A stretch of DNA of 64,000 bases from Devosia chinhatensis (GTDB lineage: Bacteria; Pseudomonadota; Alphaproteobacteria; Rhizobiales; Devosiaceae): the NCBI RefSeq assembly GCF_000969445.1, contig NZ_JZEY01000054.1, positions 1,736,001-1,800,000 on the forward strand. Direction: 5' to 3'. The notes under the pieces are model-generated. The model saw only the letters and a program-made list of their open reading frames with translations, was not told the origin of the DNA and searched no databases. Shown here in pieces: positions 29,487 through 38,159 of this stretch. A program made the translations under genes and the position numbers. Numbering within the stretch: position 1 is the stretch's first letter; each line of letters opens with the position of its first letter.

Positions 29487-30371
29487 TCAGTGCGGAATGG
29501 CCTTAAGCGCTTCTGCGATGAGCGCCTTGCGGGCATCGTCGGGCGCCTGCATCGGTGCGCGCGGATAGGCAAAGGGCACACCCTGGAGCGACTGGGCATA
29601 CTTGATGTTGGCCGGCAGATTGTCGGTCAGGATGGCGTTCCAGAAGCGCAGCAGGCCCGCATGCAGCGTCTTGGCCTCGGCATGATTGCCGGCCTTGACC
29701 AGGTCCCAAAGCTTGACCACGGCCTTGGGCGCGGCAGCGGGATTGGCAGCGATCGTGCCATGCACACCCAGCGCGAAGCTGGGATAGAGCAGCGCGTCCA
29801 CCGCCGTGAAGACCAGCTTGCCTTCCGGCAGGTCGAGCAGCAGGTCGGCGGTCAGCTTGAGATCGCCGTTCGACTGCTTAACGCCGATGACGCCGGGCAC
29901 TTCGTTCATGATCCGCTTCAGCAGCGCCGGCGGCAGATAGCACCACGGCACGACATTATAGATGAGGACAGGCAATCCGCTCTCTTCGGCAATGGCGCGG
30001 AAGTGATCGACCAGCGCATCATCGGAGGGACGGAACACATAATGGGGCGGGGTCACCTGCAGCGCCACCGAGCCGGCTTCGCGCGCCCGCTTGGACCGTT
30101 CGACGGCCTGGCGGGTGGAATTGATGATGATGCCGGCGATCAGCGGAACGCGACCTGCAAGAGCATCCTGAGAGGTTTCGAGCAGCTTCTGCAACTCGTC
30201 TGCGTCCAGCGTATGGCCTTCTGCCGAAGAGCCGCCGACACAGACACCATGCACGCCCGAAGAGACCATCCAGTCGATCTGGGCCTTCAACTGATCATAC
30301 TGGATCTCGCCCTCGGCATTGAAGGGCGTGGTGGTGGGGGGGATGACACCGTAAAACTGAGCGGACGACAT
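29487..30371 (-). CDS. Dihydrodipicolinate synthase-family aldolase/lyase
   Basis: A 294-residue TIM-barrel class I aldolase of the DapA/NAL family. The Schiff-base lysine is in PGVIGVKQSNGD and the catalytic tyrosine in LPVLIYNVVPWC. The keto-acid-binding loop, usually GTTGE, reads GGSSAEG, so this is unlikely to be the lysine-pathway DapA. Related enzymes cleave or dehydrate 2-keto-3-deoxy sugar acids to give pyruvate or similar products. The ATG at 30371 has GAGGAAG upstream. A palindrome lies 19 bp before it. Confidence 0.87.
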   Translation of the reverse strand: MSSAQFYGVIPPTTTPFNAEGEIQYDQLKAQIDWMVSSGVHGVCVGGSSAEGHTLDADELQKLLETSQDALAGRVPLIAGIIINSTRQAVERSKRAREAGSVALQVTPPHYVFRPSDDALVDHFRAIAEESGLPVLIYNVVPWCYLPPALLKRIMNEVPGVIGVKQSNGDLKLTADLLLDLPEGKLVFTAVDALLYPSFALGVHGTIAANPAAAPKAVVKLWDLVKAGNHAEAKTLHAGLLRFWNAILTDNLPANIKYAQSLQGVPFAYPRAPMQAPDDARKALIAEALKAIPH

Positions 30372-30389
30372 GACTTCCTCATTAACCGG

Positions 30390-30418
30390 ACACGATGTCT
30401 GATTAATGGACATATTGT
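30390..30418. promoter_or_regulatory. Extended palindrome between iclR and the dapA-like gene
   Basis: ACA-NN-ATGTC-N9-GACAT-NN-TGT is a symmetrical 29-bp element. It lies 19 bp upstream of the dapA-like start and 25 bp after the iclR stop. It is a candidate operator for an internal promoter, perhaps bound by the IclR protein or another regulator. Its half-site differs from that at the dhaK promoter. Confidence 0.5.
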
Positions 30419-30443
30419 TCGCGGTCAAGCGGGTCTTTGGATC

Positions 30444-31256
30444 TCATTCTCCATGCAGGTCGGGATCGCCGCCCAGCCGTGTCGAGATCAGCCGGGCCTG
30501 CTGCTTCACCAGTGCGGCAAACTCGGGAATGGTCTTGTCATCGAAACGCGCCTTGTCGCCGGTGACGCTGATGGCGGCGAAAATCCTGCCGCTGGCATTC
30601 CAGATCGGCGCTGCCACGCAGCGCCGCCATTCCTCGTATTCCATGTCATCGATGGAATAGCCGCGCGCCAGCGTCTTGCGCAGTTCCTCGCGCAAGACCT
30701 CCGGCTCGGTGATGGAATGGGGGGTGAAGGCCTGGAGGCCCTGACTGATCACCCGCTCGACAACGGTCGGGCTTTGATGCGCAAGGACCGCCTTGCCCGT
30801 GGCGCTGCAATGGGCAGCGGCGCTCTCGAGGGTGATGACGTTGTTCAGACCGCGCGAATCATGACGGCTGACCATGATGATGCCGTGGCCGTCGAAGACA
30901 CCCAGGTGAACCGATAGACCCGTCTTGTTGGAAAGGGTGTTGATGCTCTCTATGGCTTCGCGCTGCACGTCCATGTTGGCCAGCACGGTATTGCCCAGCT
31001 CGAACAGCTTCAGCCCGAGCCGGTAACGCTCGCGGTCTCGATCCTGCTCGAGCAGACCCAGGGTCTTGAGCGTGCTGACAAGGCGATGAACCGTGGTCCG
31101 GGGCAGGTTGATCCGCTTGGAAATCTGCAGGACGGTCAATGCCTTGTCGCTGCGCGAAAAGCATTCCAGCACGGCCATCATCTTGAAATAGGACAGCATC
31201 TGGCCAGTGGCCTCGGTCCGCGCCGTTTCCACTATGCTTTTCGGTTCTGCCGCCAC
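30444..31256 (-). CDS. IclR-family transcriptional regulator
   Basis: A 270-residue regulator. The N-terminal winged helix-turn-helix is at about residues 25-85 (KALTVLQISKRINLPRTTVHRLVSTLKTLGLL). The C-terminal effector domain has HCSATGKAVLAH and the SIDDMEYEEWRRCVAAPI signature typical of IclR proteins. It lies within the dhaK-dhaL-iclR-dapA-tctCBA array, only 2 bp after dhaL, so it is probably the local regulator and co-transcribed with its targets. Confidence 0.93.
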   Translation of the reverse strand: MAAEPKSIVETARTEATGQMLSYFKMMAVLECFSRSDKALTVLQISKRINLPRTTVHRLVSTLKTLGLLEQDRDRERYRLGLKLFELGNTVLANMDVQREAIESINTLSNKTGLSVHLGVFDGHGIIMVSRHDSRGLNNVITLESAAAHCSATGKAVLAHQSPTVVERVISQGLQAFTPHSITEPEVLREELRKTLARGYSIDDMEYEEWRRCVAAPIWNASGRIFAAISVTGDKARFDDKTIPEFAALVKQQARLISTRLGGDPDLHGE

Positions 31257-31258
31257 GT

Positions 31259-31864
31259 CTATCTCCCGATTGCTTCGATCACCCTGACCATTGCAAGCAT
31301 GCCCGGATCATCGAGGCCCCTAGAGGCCTCGGCGAACATGCGCGCCCGACCCATCTTATTGGGGCGATCCCTAAATTCCTCAAGAGCGGCACGCGCCGCG
31401 ACCAGCGCAGCAGCGTGGATAACCGACCCCTGATCGAGCCCGGCAATGGTTTTGGCGACCGCATCCAGCGCATCGAGCACGGTCTTGTCCCCGAGGCTGG
31501 CGCCACCACGGGCCAGCATGGCGTCGCGGGCATCGCCCAGCATGGCGCCGAGTTCCGACCACGGAATTTCGCTGCGGCCCTTGGTCTGGCGCGCGGCCGT
31601 CATCAGCGCCGTGGCGATGAGCGTACCCAGGCTGGACCCTGTGGCTCCGGCCGTAGCACGGGCATAGCCGGAAAGCGTCGCCCCCACATCATCGCCATTG
31701 TCGGGCGCTGCTTCGTTGATGGCCTGAACGACGCGCGCCAGCATCCCGCCGGTATCGCCATCGCCGAGCCTGCTATCGGCTTCGTTCAGTTCACGCTCAA
31801 GACCTGGCAGGTCGGATGCGATACGGGCGACCGCGTCGCGAAGCGTTCCGCTGGTGAGGGACAT
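31259..31864 (-). CDS. dhaL: Dihydroxyacetone kinase ADP-binding subunit DhaL
   Basis: A 201-residue DhaL-type nucleotide-binding subunit. The Mg-nucleotide site includes LNEADSRLGDGDTGGML with three aspartates, followed by GATGSSLGTLIATALMTAA and SLGDKTVLDALDAV. In the E. coli system DhaL keeps bound ADP that the PTS protein DhaM re-phosphorylates. No dhaM lies here, so ATP may be used by exchange. It starts 2 bp after dhaK. Confidence 0.93.
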   Translation of the reverse strand: MSLTSGTLRDAVARIASDLPGLERELNEADSRLGDGDTGGMLARVVQAINEAAPDNGDDVGATLSGYARATAGATGSSLGTLIATALMTAARQTKGRSEIPWSELGAMLGDARDAMLARGGASLGDKTVLDALDAVAKTIAGLDQGSVIHAAALVAARAALEEFRDRPNKMGRARMFAEASRGLDDPGMLAMVRVIEAIGR

Positions 31865-31866
31865 GG

Positions 31867-32862
31867 TCAAACCTTCCAGAAAGGGCAATCAGCCGGGGCG
31901 GCCAGAAGCGATTGCAGCTCGTCATCAAGCGCGATGAGGCTGATTGAGGTGCCAGCCATTTCCATCGATGTCACGTAATTGCCGACCAACGGCTGGACGA
32001 TGGTGAGGCCCGCTGCTTCAAGGCGCCGCGCCGCCTCGGCATAAAGAATGAACAATTCATCGAGCGGGGTCGCGCCCAGTCCATTGACCAGCACCGATAC
32101 GCGCTTGCCCTCGACCTCCGGCAATTCCACGAGCAGCCGTTCGACCATTTCCTCGACCAGTTCGCCGGCAGGCTTGAGCTTGCCGCGCCAGATTCCAGGC
32201 TCTCCATGGATGCCCATGCCCATTTCGATTTCGTCGTTGGCAATCTGAAAATTGGGCGCTGCGGCACCGGGCACCTGGCAGGAGCTGAGGGCAACGCCGA
32301 TCGTCCGGGTGTGGTCGACCGCCTTTTGCGCCAGACGCGCCACGGTGTCGAGATCATGGCCTGCCTCGGCAGCAGCGCCGGCAATCTTATAGGCGTAGAT
32401 CAGCCCGGCGACGCCCCGTCGCTTTGCGGCTTCATCAGGGCCAGCGCTGGCAATGTCATCGGTGCCGAGCACCGTGCGGGTGACGATGCCTTCGTCTTCG
32501 AGCATTTCCGCCGCCATGGCGAAGTTCATCTTGTCGCCACCGTAATTTCCGAAAAGCAGCAGAACCCCGGCACCGCCATTCGCCAGTTGGATTGCATCCA
32601 TGCAGGAGGCGAGGTTGGGCCCCTCAAAGACATTGCCGATCGAGCAGGTGTCGAGAAGTCCGTGACCGACATAGCCGGTGAACAGCGGCAAATGGCCCGA
32701 GCCACCGCCCGATGCAATGCCAACTTTTCCCGCCCTGGCCCCTGCTGCACGCCGCACCACGCGCTTGCTTTGGCCATCGAGGACCATGTCGGGGTGAGCA
32801 AGGACCAGCCCGTTGAGGACGTCGTCCACATAGCTACCGGGAGAATTGAGCAGTTTTTTCAT
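31867..32862 (-). CDS. dhaK: Dihydroxyacetone kinase substrate-binding subunit DhaK
   Basis: A 331-residue DhaK that opens MKKLLNSPGSYVDDVLNGL. It has the substrate loop IASGGGSGHLPLFTGYVGHGLLD and the FGNYGGDKMNF block. The histidine that binds the ketone covalently as a hemiaminal is His219 in MGIHGEPGI, matching His218 of E. coli. Substrates of the family are dihydroxyacetone and, in some relatives, erythrulose. It is the first gene of the array. The promoter region has a perfect palindrome at 32904-32922. Confidence 0.94.
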   Translation of the reverse strand: MKKLLNSPGSYVDDVLNGLVLAHPDMVLDGQSKRVVRRAAGARAGKVGIASGGGSGHLPLFTGYVGHGLLDTCSIGNVFEGPNLASCMDAIQLANGGAGVLLLFGNYGGDKMNFAMAAEMLEDEGIVTRTVLGTDDIASAGPDEAAKRRGVAGLIYAYKIAGAAAEAGHDLDTVARLAQKAVDHTRTIGVALSSCQVPGAAAPNFQIANDEIEMGMGIHGEPGIWRGKLKPAGELVEEMVERLLVELPEVEGKRVSVLVNGLGATPLDELFILYAEAARRLEAAGLTIVQPLVGNYVTSMEMAGTSISLIALDDELQSLLAAPADCPFWKV

Positions 32863-32903
32863 CGGGAGAACATTCCACACAGACTGTCGATAGCCCGGTG
32901 TAA

Positions 32904-32922
32904 ATGTTCATTATATGAACAT
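32904..32922 (-). promoter_or_regulatory. Palindromic operator overlapping a -10 box at dhaK
   Basis: ATGTTCAT-TAT-ATGAACAT is a perfect inverted repeat with 8-bp arms, 42 bp upstream of the dhaK start. On the minus strand its centre contains TATAAT (32910-32915), a consensus -10 box. A protein bound here should block transcription. Size and position fit an IclR-type site. The regulator is inferred from gene context. Confidence 0.65.
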
Positions 32923-33014
32923 CAAGTTTGAATTTCTTAGCGCGGCACAGGCCGGCGATGACCGCTCCATTGCGATTGTTTTCACCCGGGAGCTGCGATC
33001 GCCTATCCGCAATT

Positions 33015-34001
33015 TCACGAATAGCGGATGCGCGGGTCGAGCCAGGCCAAGAGCAGGTCGGACAGCAAAGTACCGATGACCGTCAGCGCGCTCAGCATCA
33101 TGATGAAGCTGCCAGCCAAGTACATGTCCTGGCTGATCAACGCCTGCAGCAGCAATGGGCCTGTCATGGGCAGATTGAGCACAACGGCAGTGATGGTCGC
33201 GCCGGACACCAGTGTCGGCAACACCCAGCCGACAGTGGAGATGAAGGGATTAAGCGCAATCCGCACCGGATACTTGAGCAGCAGGCGGCGCTCGGACAAG
33301 CCATAGGCGCGCGCTGTCGTGACATAGGGCTTGCTCAGTTCATCGAGCAGGTTGGCGCGCAGGATACGGATCAGCGCGGCTGTGCCCGACGTGCCCAGCA
33401 CGATTGTCGGGATGATGAGGTGCTGGCCAAGATCGAGGACCTTGCCCCAACTCCAGGGCGCATTCTCGTATTCGGGCGAGAACAGGCCGCCGATGCCCGT
33501 GCCGAAATAGCGGAACGAAACGTACATGAGCACGAGGGCGAAGAGAAAATTGGGAATGGCGAGGCCGAGCACGCCGATGATGGTGACGATGTAGTCGCCG
33601 ACCGTGTTCTTCTTGACGGCGCTGTAGATGCCGATGGGCAGGGAAATGGCCCAGATGAAGAGGAGAGTGATGAAGGCGAGGGCGAAGGTCAGGCCCAGCC
33701 GGTTCCAGAGCAGCTCGGATACCGGGCGACGCCATTCCAGCGAATAGCCGAAATCGCCGGCAAAGATGATGGCGGAAATCCATTTCCAGTACTGGACATA
33801 GATCGGATCGTCGAGACCGTAGCGGGCGCGCATGGCGGCCATGGCTTCGGGTTCGACCGTCACGCCCTGCAGATTGAGCTGCGCCACCATGGCGGTGACG
33901 AAGTCGCCCGGGGGCAGCTGAATGATGACGAAGGTCATCACCGAAATGGCGACCAGCGTGATCAGCATGTAGAAAAAGCGGCGGGCGATGAAGGCGGCCA
34001 T
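33015..34001 (-). CDS. ABC transporter permease, OppB/DppB type
   Basis: A 328-residue inner-membrane permease of the oligopeptide/opine/nickel class. The start IARRFFYMLITLVAISVMTFVIIQLPPGDF is standard, and the cytoplasmic EAA loop appears as YVTTARAYGLSERRLLLKYPVRIALNPFIS. Six transmembrane segments are expected. It is the last gene of the operon, 66 bp after the binding protein and about 6 kb from its partner permease. This is an unusual order, because the two permease genes normally sit side by side. Confidence 0.92.
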   Translation of the reverse strand: MAAFIARRFFYMLITLVAISVMTFVIIQLPPGDFVTAMVAQLNLQGVTVEPEAMAAMRARYGLDDPIYVQYWKWISAIIFAGDFGYSLEWRRPVSELLWNRLGLTFALAFITLLFIWAISLPIGIYSAVKKNTVGDYIVTIIGVLGLAIPNFLFALVLMYVSFRYFGTGIGGLFSPEYENAPWSWGKVLDLGQHLIIPTIVLGTSGTAALIRILRANLLDELSKPYVTTARAYGLSERRLLLKYPVRIALNPFISTVGWVLPTLVSGATITAVVLNLPMTGPLLLQALISQDMYLAGSFIMMLSALTVIGTLLSDLLLAWLDPRIRYS

Positions 34002-34021
34002 GTCTCAAACTCCTGCGTGAC

Positions 34022-34068
34022 ACCTCCCCCATGCCGGGGCACGGGAGAGGCAGGCGCGTTGGGGAGGT
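34022..34068 (-). other. Stem-loop between binding protein and distal permease
   Basis: ACCTCCCC (34022-34029) pairs with GGGGAGGT (34061-34068), and TGCC/GGCA arms lie inside. The structure covers the gap after the binding-protein stop codon. It could stabilise the upstream mRNA. No T tract follows. Confidence 0.5.
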
Positions 34069-36017
34069 TATTCGGAGGCGTAGTAGAACTGCTCCGGATT
34101 GGCGGAGCCGGGATGGGTGTATTGCGTGCTGGCCAAGAGGACCTGCGGCACGTTCCGCATCAGCCGGTTGATGATCCCGTAATCGGTGGTCGGCTGCATG
34201 ACGCCGATCGTGTAGAGCTGCTCCTTGGCGGTCTGCATGATCTGGCGCATCAGCTCGAGACGGCGGGGCACGTCGACGGTCTGGAAAATCTCGTCATAGA
34301 GCGCCATCTGCTCCTGAACCGCCTGCGGGGGCTCCTCCGGATTGGGCTGGCCGGCATACCACTGGCCCCAGGTGGTCGCGTAGAAGGCGTCCTGACTGGA
34401 TGGCACATAATATTTCGGATCAAAGATCGTGTCGGCACCACCTGAAGCCGACCAGACGGCCGCATCATGGTCATTGGCCCGCACCCGCTGGTTGAGTGCG
34501 GTGGTATCGGACGTGTTGATCAGAAGATCGATGCCAACCTGGCGCCAATAGCCCTTGATCAGCTCGGCACTGTCGATCCAGGGCTGACGCAGGACCGAAA
34601 TGTCCATGGTGATCTGGATCGGATTGCCGTCGGGACCGAGGCGGAAGCCTTCGCCATTCTTCTCGGTGAAGCCGGCCTCGTCGAGCATCTGGTTGGCCAG
34701 CGCGATATCGAAGGTGGTGAACTGGGTCGCCATCTCCTCGTCGAAGAGCGGAGATTCGGGGCGCTCGACGGTCTGGAACGGACGGCCCTGGCCCAGCCAG
34801 ACCAGCTCGATCACTTCCTCGCGGTCGATCGCGGTGGACAGGGCCTGGCGGAACTGCAGGTTGTTGAAGATCTCGCGCTTGACCGGATCCTTGTGGGTCA
34901 GGTTGAGCGAAATGATCATCATATTGGCGCGGTTGGGCAGCACCTCGTAAAATTCGTACTGGCCGCGTTCCTGGTTGTCGAAGAACGTGCCGCGGTTTTC
35001 CGGCGTGGTGACGAAGCCGATATAGGAGTCCACCATGTCGAAGTCGCCATTGGCGGCCTTGAGCAGGGTCACCTGGTTATCCGAAATGATGTCGACGGTG
35101 ACGCGATCCATATAGGGAAGCTGGTTCCCCTCGGTATCGACCTTGAAATAGTAGGGATTGCGCTGGGCGATGACCTGCGTGCCGGCGCCCTGTCCGATGC
35201 CGACTTCCACGATCCAGGGATTGAGGCGCGGCACATTGGGATTGCGCCAGGCATCGGCCATGGCGTGGAAATTGGTGACCCAGTTCTGCGCCCCCGATGC
35301 CTGCGCCTCGCTCTCGGCATTCTCGTTGAAGTCCGGATGGAACTGCTCGAGGTAATGCCGCGGATAGGCCGTCGGCACATTGGGCTCGGTGGCATTGGCC
35401 GGAATGGCGAATTGCTGGAGCAACATGCCATTGGGTTCGGGGAAGCTGAAGCGGACGGTCAGGTCATCGATCTTTTCGACCGTCAGGCCCCCGGCGCGGG
35501 TCGACCAGCGCGGCTGGGACGGAAAGAGTTCGGTATTGAGGAACACGTCCTCGTACCAGAACATGATGTCATCGGCGGTGAACGGGGCGCCATCCGACCA
35601 TTTCATGCCCTCCCGCAGCTTGAAGACATAGGCGCGACCCTCGTCCTCGATCTCGATGCTCTCGGCCACGTTCGGCTTGACGTTGGGAACGATGTCTTCC
35701 TGCACCTGGTCGGGCTGCCAGGTTTCCCAGCGGGTGAGATTCTCGTAGCCGATGGTGCGGACCAAGGTGGAAATGTCGCTGGCCGAATTCATCGTCAGCC
35801 GCCATGTACCGCCATATTGGCCGACGCTCTCAAACGGCTCGACCACCATGGGATCAGCCGGCAGGCGTTCGGCGACCGGGGGCAGATTGCCGGATTCCAC
35901 CTGTTCGGCGAGTACCGGGGCTTCGGAAAAATCCTGCGCCAGCGCGGTGCCGCACAGGAGCAGGGTTGCCAATGTGCCCGCAGCGAAACGCTGGAGCGGT
36001 GAACGGCTGAGAGACAT
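34068..36017 (-). CDS. ABC transporter substrate-binding protein, SBP_bac_5 family
   Basis: A 649-residue family-5 solute-binding protein. The signal peptide is about residues 1-29 (ending GTALAQD), and AAGGAGG precedes the ATG at 36017. Family blocks include YVFKLREGMKWSDGAPFTADDIMFWYEDV and LQFRQALSTAIDREEVIELVWLGQG. It is over 100 residues longer than typical peptide-binding members, as in relatives that bind oligosaccharides. The glycosidase encoded 66 bp upstream also points to a carbohydrate ligand. That is inference. Confidence 0.9.
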   Translation of the reverse strand: MSLSRSPLQRFAAGTLATLLLCGTALAQDFSEAPVLAEQVESGNLPPVAERLPADPMVVEPFESVGQYGGTWRLTMNSASDISTLVRTIGYENLTRWETWQPDQVQEDIVPNVKPNVAESIEIEDEGRAYVFKLREGMKWSDGAPFTADDIMFWYEDVFLNTELFPSQPRWSTRAGGLTVEKIDDLTVRFSFPEPNGMLLQQFAIPANATEPNVPTAYPRHYLEQFHPDFNENAESEAQASGAQNWVTNFHAMADAWRNPNVPRLNPWIVEVGIGQGAGTQVIAQRNPYYFKVDTEGNQLPYMDRVTVDIISDNQVTLLKAANGDFDMVDSYIGFVTTPENRGTFFDNQERGQYEFYEVLPNRANMMIISLNLTHKDPVKREIFNNLQFRQALSTAIDREEVIELVWLGQGRPFQTVERPESPLFDEEMATQFTTFDIALANQMLDEAGFTEKNGEGFRLGPDGNPIQITMDISVLRQPWIDSAELIKGYWRQVGIDLLINTSDTTALNQRVRANDHDAAVWSASGGADTIFDPKYYVPSSQDAFYATTWGQWYAGQPNPEEPPQAVQEQMALYDEIFQTVDVPRRLELMRQIMQTAKEQLYTIGVMQPTTDYGIINRLMRNVPQVLLASTQYTHPGSANPEQFYYASE

Positions 36018-36083
36018 GTCGTTTTCCTCCTTGGGTCGGTTGGGTGCGGTGGAATTGGCTTCCACTCGTCCTTTGTTTGCTGG

Positions 36084-38159
36084 TCAGGCCGGTGCGAACT
36101 CGACGGCCTCGAAGGCCTCGACGGGCGGCAGGTCGAACCACACATAGCCCTCGCTGTCCGCCGGGCCCTCTGCGGCTACGCTCTGGCCCGAGACCAGCGC
36201 CCTGCCATTAGCGCCGGCGCCGCGGACGCCGAGGCGCAGGCCATGCAAAGCCGGCGCATCTTCATAGAGATTGTTGCGCTGGCCACCAAAATTGACGAGG
36301 TGGACCAGGATATTGCCCGATGCCTGCTGGCGCTGGATGGTGAGCTCGATCGAGCCCCGACCCTTCACCTTTACCGGTGCGGGCGCGATGTGACGCAGGA
36401 TCAGATCGGTCAGGAAGACGCGGGTATCGGGCAAGCTGTCGCGGTAATAGAGCGCGTCGGCATGCCAGGGCGCGTAGATGGCCTTGCCCTTACCATGAGC
36501 GCCCACCAGCGCACCGGGCAGGGTGCTCTCGAAATCGGGGAAGCACAATTCGGGCGGGCCGAAACGCTGCGGCGGCAGAAGGGTCAGGACAGTCTCCGCA
36601 CCCGATGCGGGAGTGGCGACATAGTAATCCTCGTCCAGCATCAGAAGGCCCACGCCGGGCAGCGGCAATTCGCCATCTGCAATGCGGAAATAGGAGCCCT
36701 TCATGTTCTTGCGCTGCATGGGCAGGCCCTCGACGGGGACCGAGGCAAGGGCGACTCTCTCGCGCCGGTTGCCGCGTGCGTCGTAAAAACCGGTTTCGCC
36801 CGTCACCAGCAGCACGCCACCCTTGGATACCCAGGTGTCGATGGCCTTGGCTTCAGCATCGGACAGGCAGGTGATATTGGGCATGACGATGGCCTCATAG
36901 GCCTCGAGCGCCTTGATCCCATCCTCATCGACGATCTCGTCGGAGACGAAATCGAAGGGCAGCCGCGCCTCGACCAGCGCGCGATAGGCGCCGCGAAACG
37001 CGTCGGCTGCGGTCGTGCGGCTGGCGGTGCGGCCGCGATACATGCCGGACTTGTGCGAGGAATAGAGTGCGATCTTTGCGCCGCTCGAGAGGCCCTTGTA
37101 GCTCTGCTCGTTGTCTCGGTGCCACTTGAAGAGGCGCGAGGTGTCCGGGAAAGCTTTTCTGTCATCCTGATCCATGACGCCGAGCAGGTAGAAGTCGAGC
37201 GTGGCGCCATTGGCAAGCTGCTGGGCGGCGCGGGCGAGCTGGTAAGCTCCGGTTTCGGAGGTGAAGCGCCAGGCATAGTCGATGAAATTGGCGGAGGTGG
37301 AGGACATGGTCTTGCCCCGCCCATAGGCCCTGCCCCATCGCGCCTGCTCGCCGGCCTGATAGGCCCATTCCGGCTGCGGCCGCTCGAGCGCACGCTGCGT
37401 TTCCATGCGGATGAGATCGCTGTCGCCGCGATAGCCGGTCATGGCGACCTTGGGGGCAACCTGCTTGATGTGTTTATAGACCTTCGAGCGCAGCTCGAGG
37501 GCCGTGCGATCCTTAAACTCGAGATAGTCGGCATAGGAAGGATCGGAAAAGTCCTCCTTCAGCGGCAGCGCCTTGCCATACATGTCATGGAAACGGCGCT
37601 GGCAATTGGCGCAGGCACAGGTGCCGAAATACTCGCCCGAATAGTTGAAGTTCGTGTAGCCGAACATGTTGAAGAACACGCCGTCGACATCGTACTTGCC
37701 CAGCGATTCCGAGATGATCTGGAGCGCATAGTCCTGATACCAGCCCCCGTTCACGCAGGCCTGGTAGGTGCCGTTATATTCAAGGCTTTCACCCCTGGCA
37801 TTGTGAACGAACCAGTCCGGATGCGCCTCATAGGCAATGCGGGTGGCCTTGGACATGTCGAACCGTCCAACCAGGGCCAACCCTTCGGAATGCGCCGCCT
37901 CGATGGCATCGCCCAGCGCATCGCCTTTCATATAAGGATTGACGGCGTGCAGCTCGAGCCTGGTCGGATAGAACGCAAAGATGCCGCCGATATTATAGAG
38001 CAGCACATCGGCGCCGAAATCCTTGACCTGCCGGGCCAGCATCTTCTGGTCCACCAGCGCGTCCGGCTGGCGCAGATTGGTCTGGATCATGCGGTAGGGA
38101 CGCTGCCACCAGGTCTTGGTGTCGGTGCTGGCCGATCCCTGTTCATGTTCATGCAGCAT
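36084..38159 (-). CDS. GHL6-type glycoside hydrolase-like protein with trimerisation-like domain
   Basis: A 691-residue cytoplasmic protein without a signal peptide. The N-terminal TIM-barrel part has GADVLLYNIGGIFAFYPTRLELHAVNPYMKGDALG and GLALVGRFDMSKATR, the pattern of 'hypothetical glycosyl hydrolase 6'. A CACANCQRRF cysteine cluster follows. From about residue 360, KIALYSSHKSGMYRGRT and AIVMPNITCLSDAEAKAIDTWVSKGGVLLVTGETG resemble the GATase-like trimerisation domain of GH42 galactosidases. The reaction is unproven. It overlaps the ATPase gene by 11 bp, so it probably acts on the imported glycoside. Confidence 0.8.
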   Translation of the reverse strand: MLHEHEQGSASTDTKTWWQRPYRMIQTNLRQPDALVDQKMLARQVKDFGADVLLYNIGGIFAFYPTRLELHAVNPYMKGDALGDAIEAAHSEGLALVGRFDMSKATRIAYEAHPDWFVHNARGESLEYNGTYQACVNGGWYQDYALQIISESLGKYDVDGVFFNMFGYTNFNYSGEYFGTCACANCQRRFHDMYGKALPLKEDFSDPSYADYLEFKDRTALELRSKVYKHIKQVAPKVAMTGYRGDSDLIRMETQRALERPQPEWAYQAGEQARWGRAYGRGKTMSSTSANFIDYAWRFTSETGAYQLARAAQQLANGATLDFYLLGVMDQDDRKAFPDTSRLFKWHRDNEQSYKGLSSGAKIALYSSHKSGMYRGRTASRTTAADAFRGAYRALVEARLPFDFVSDEIVDEDGIKALEAYEAIVMPNITCLSDAEAKAIDTWVSKGGVLLVTGETGFYDARGNRRERVALASVPVEGLPMQRKNMKGSYFRIADGELPLPGVGLLMLDEDYYVATPASGAETVLTLLPPQRFGPPELCFPDFESTLPGALVGAHGKGKAIYAPWHADALYYRDSLPDTRVFLTDLILRHIAPAPVKVKGRGSIELTIQRQQASGNILVHLVNFGGQRNNLYEDAPALHGLRLGVRGAGANGRALVSGQSVAAEGPADSEGYVWFDLPPVEAFEAVEFAPA

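Noticed and set aside
29487-30371. Calling the DapA-fold enzyme the lysine-pathway dihydrodipicolinate synthase
   Set aside because: The usual GTTGE substrate loop is altered and the gene lies in a catabolic cluster with an IclR regulator.
34467-36002. 511-codon plus-strand frame across the ABC binding-protein gene
   Set aside because: It is antisense to a complete binding protein with signal peptide and ribosome site.
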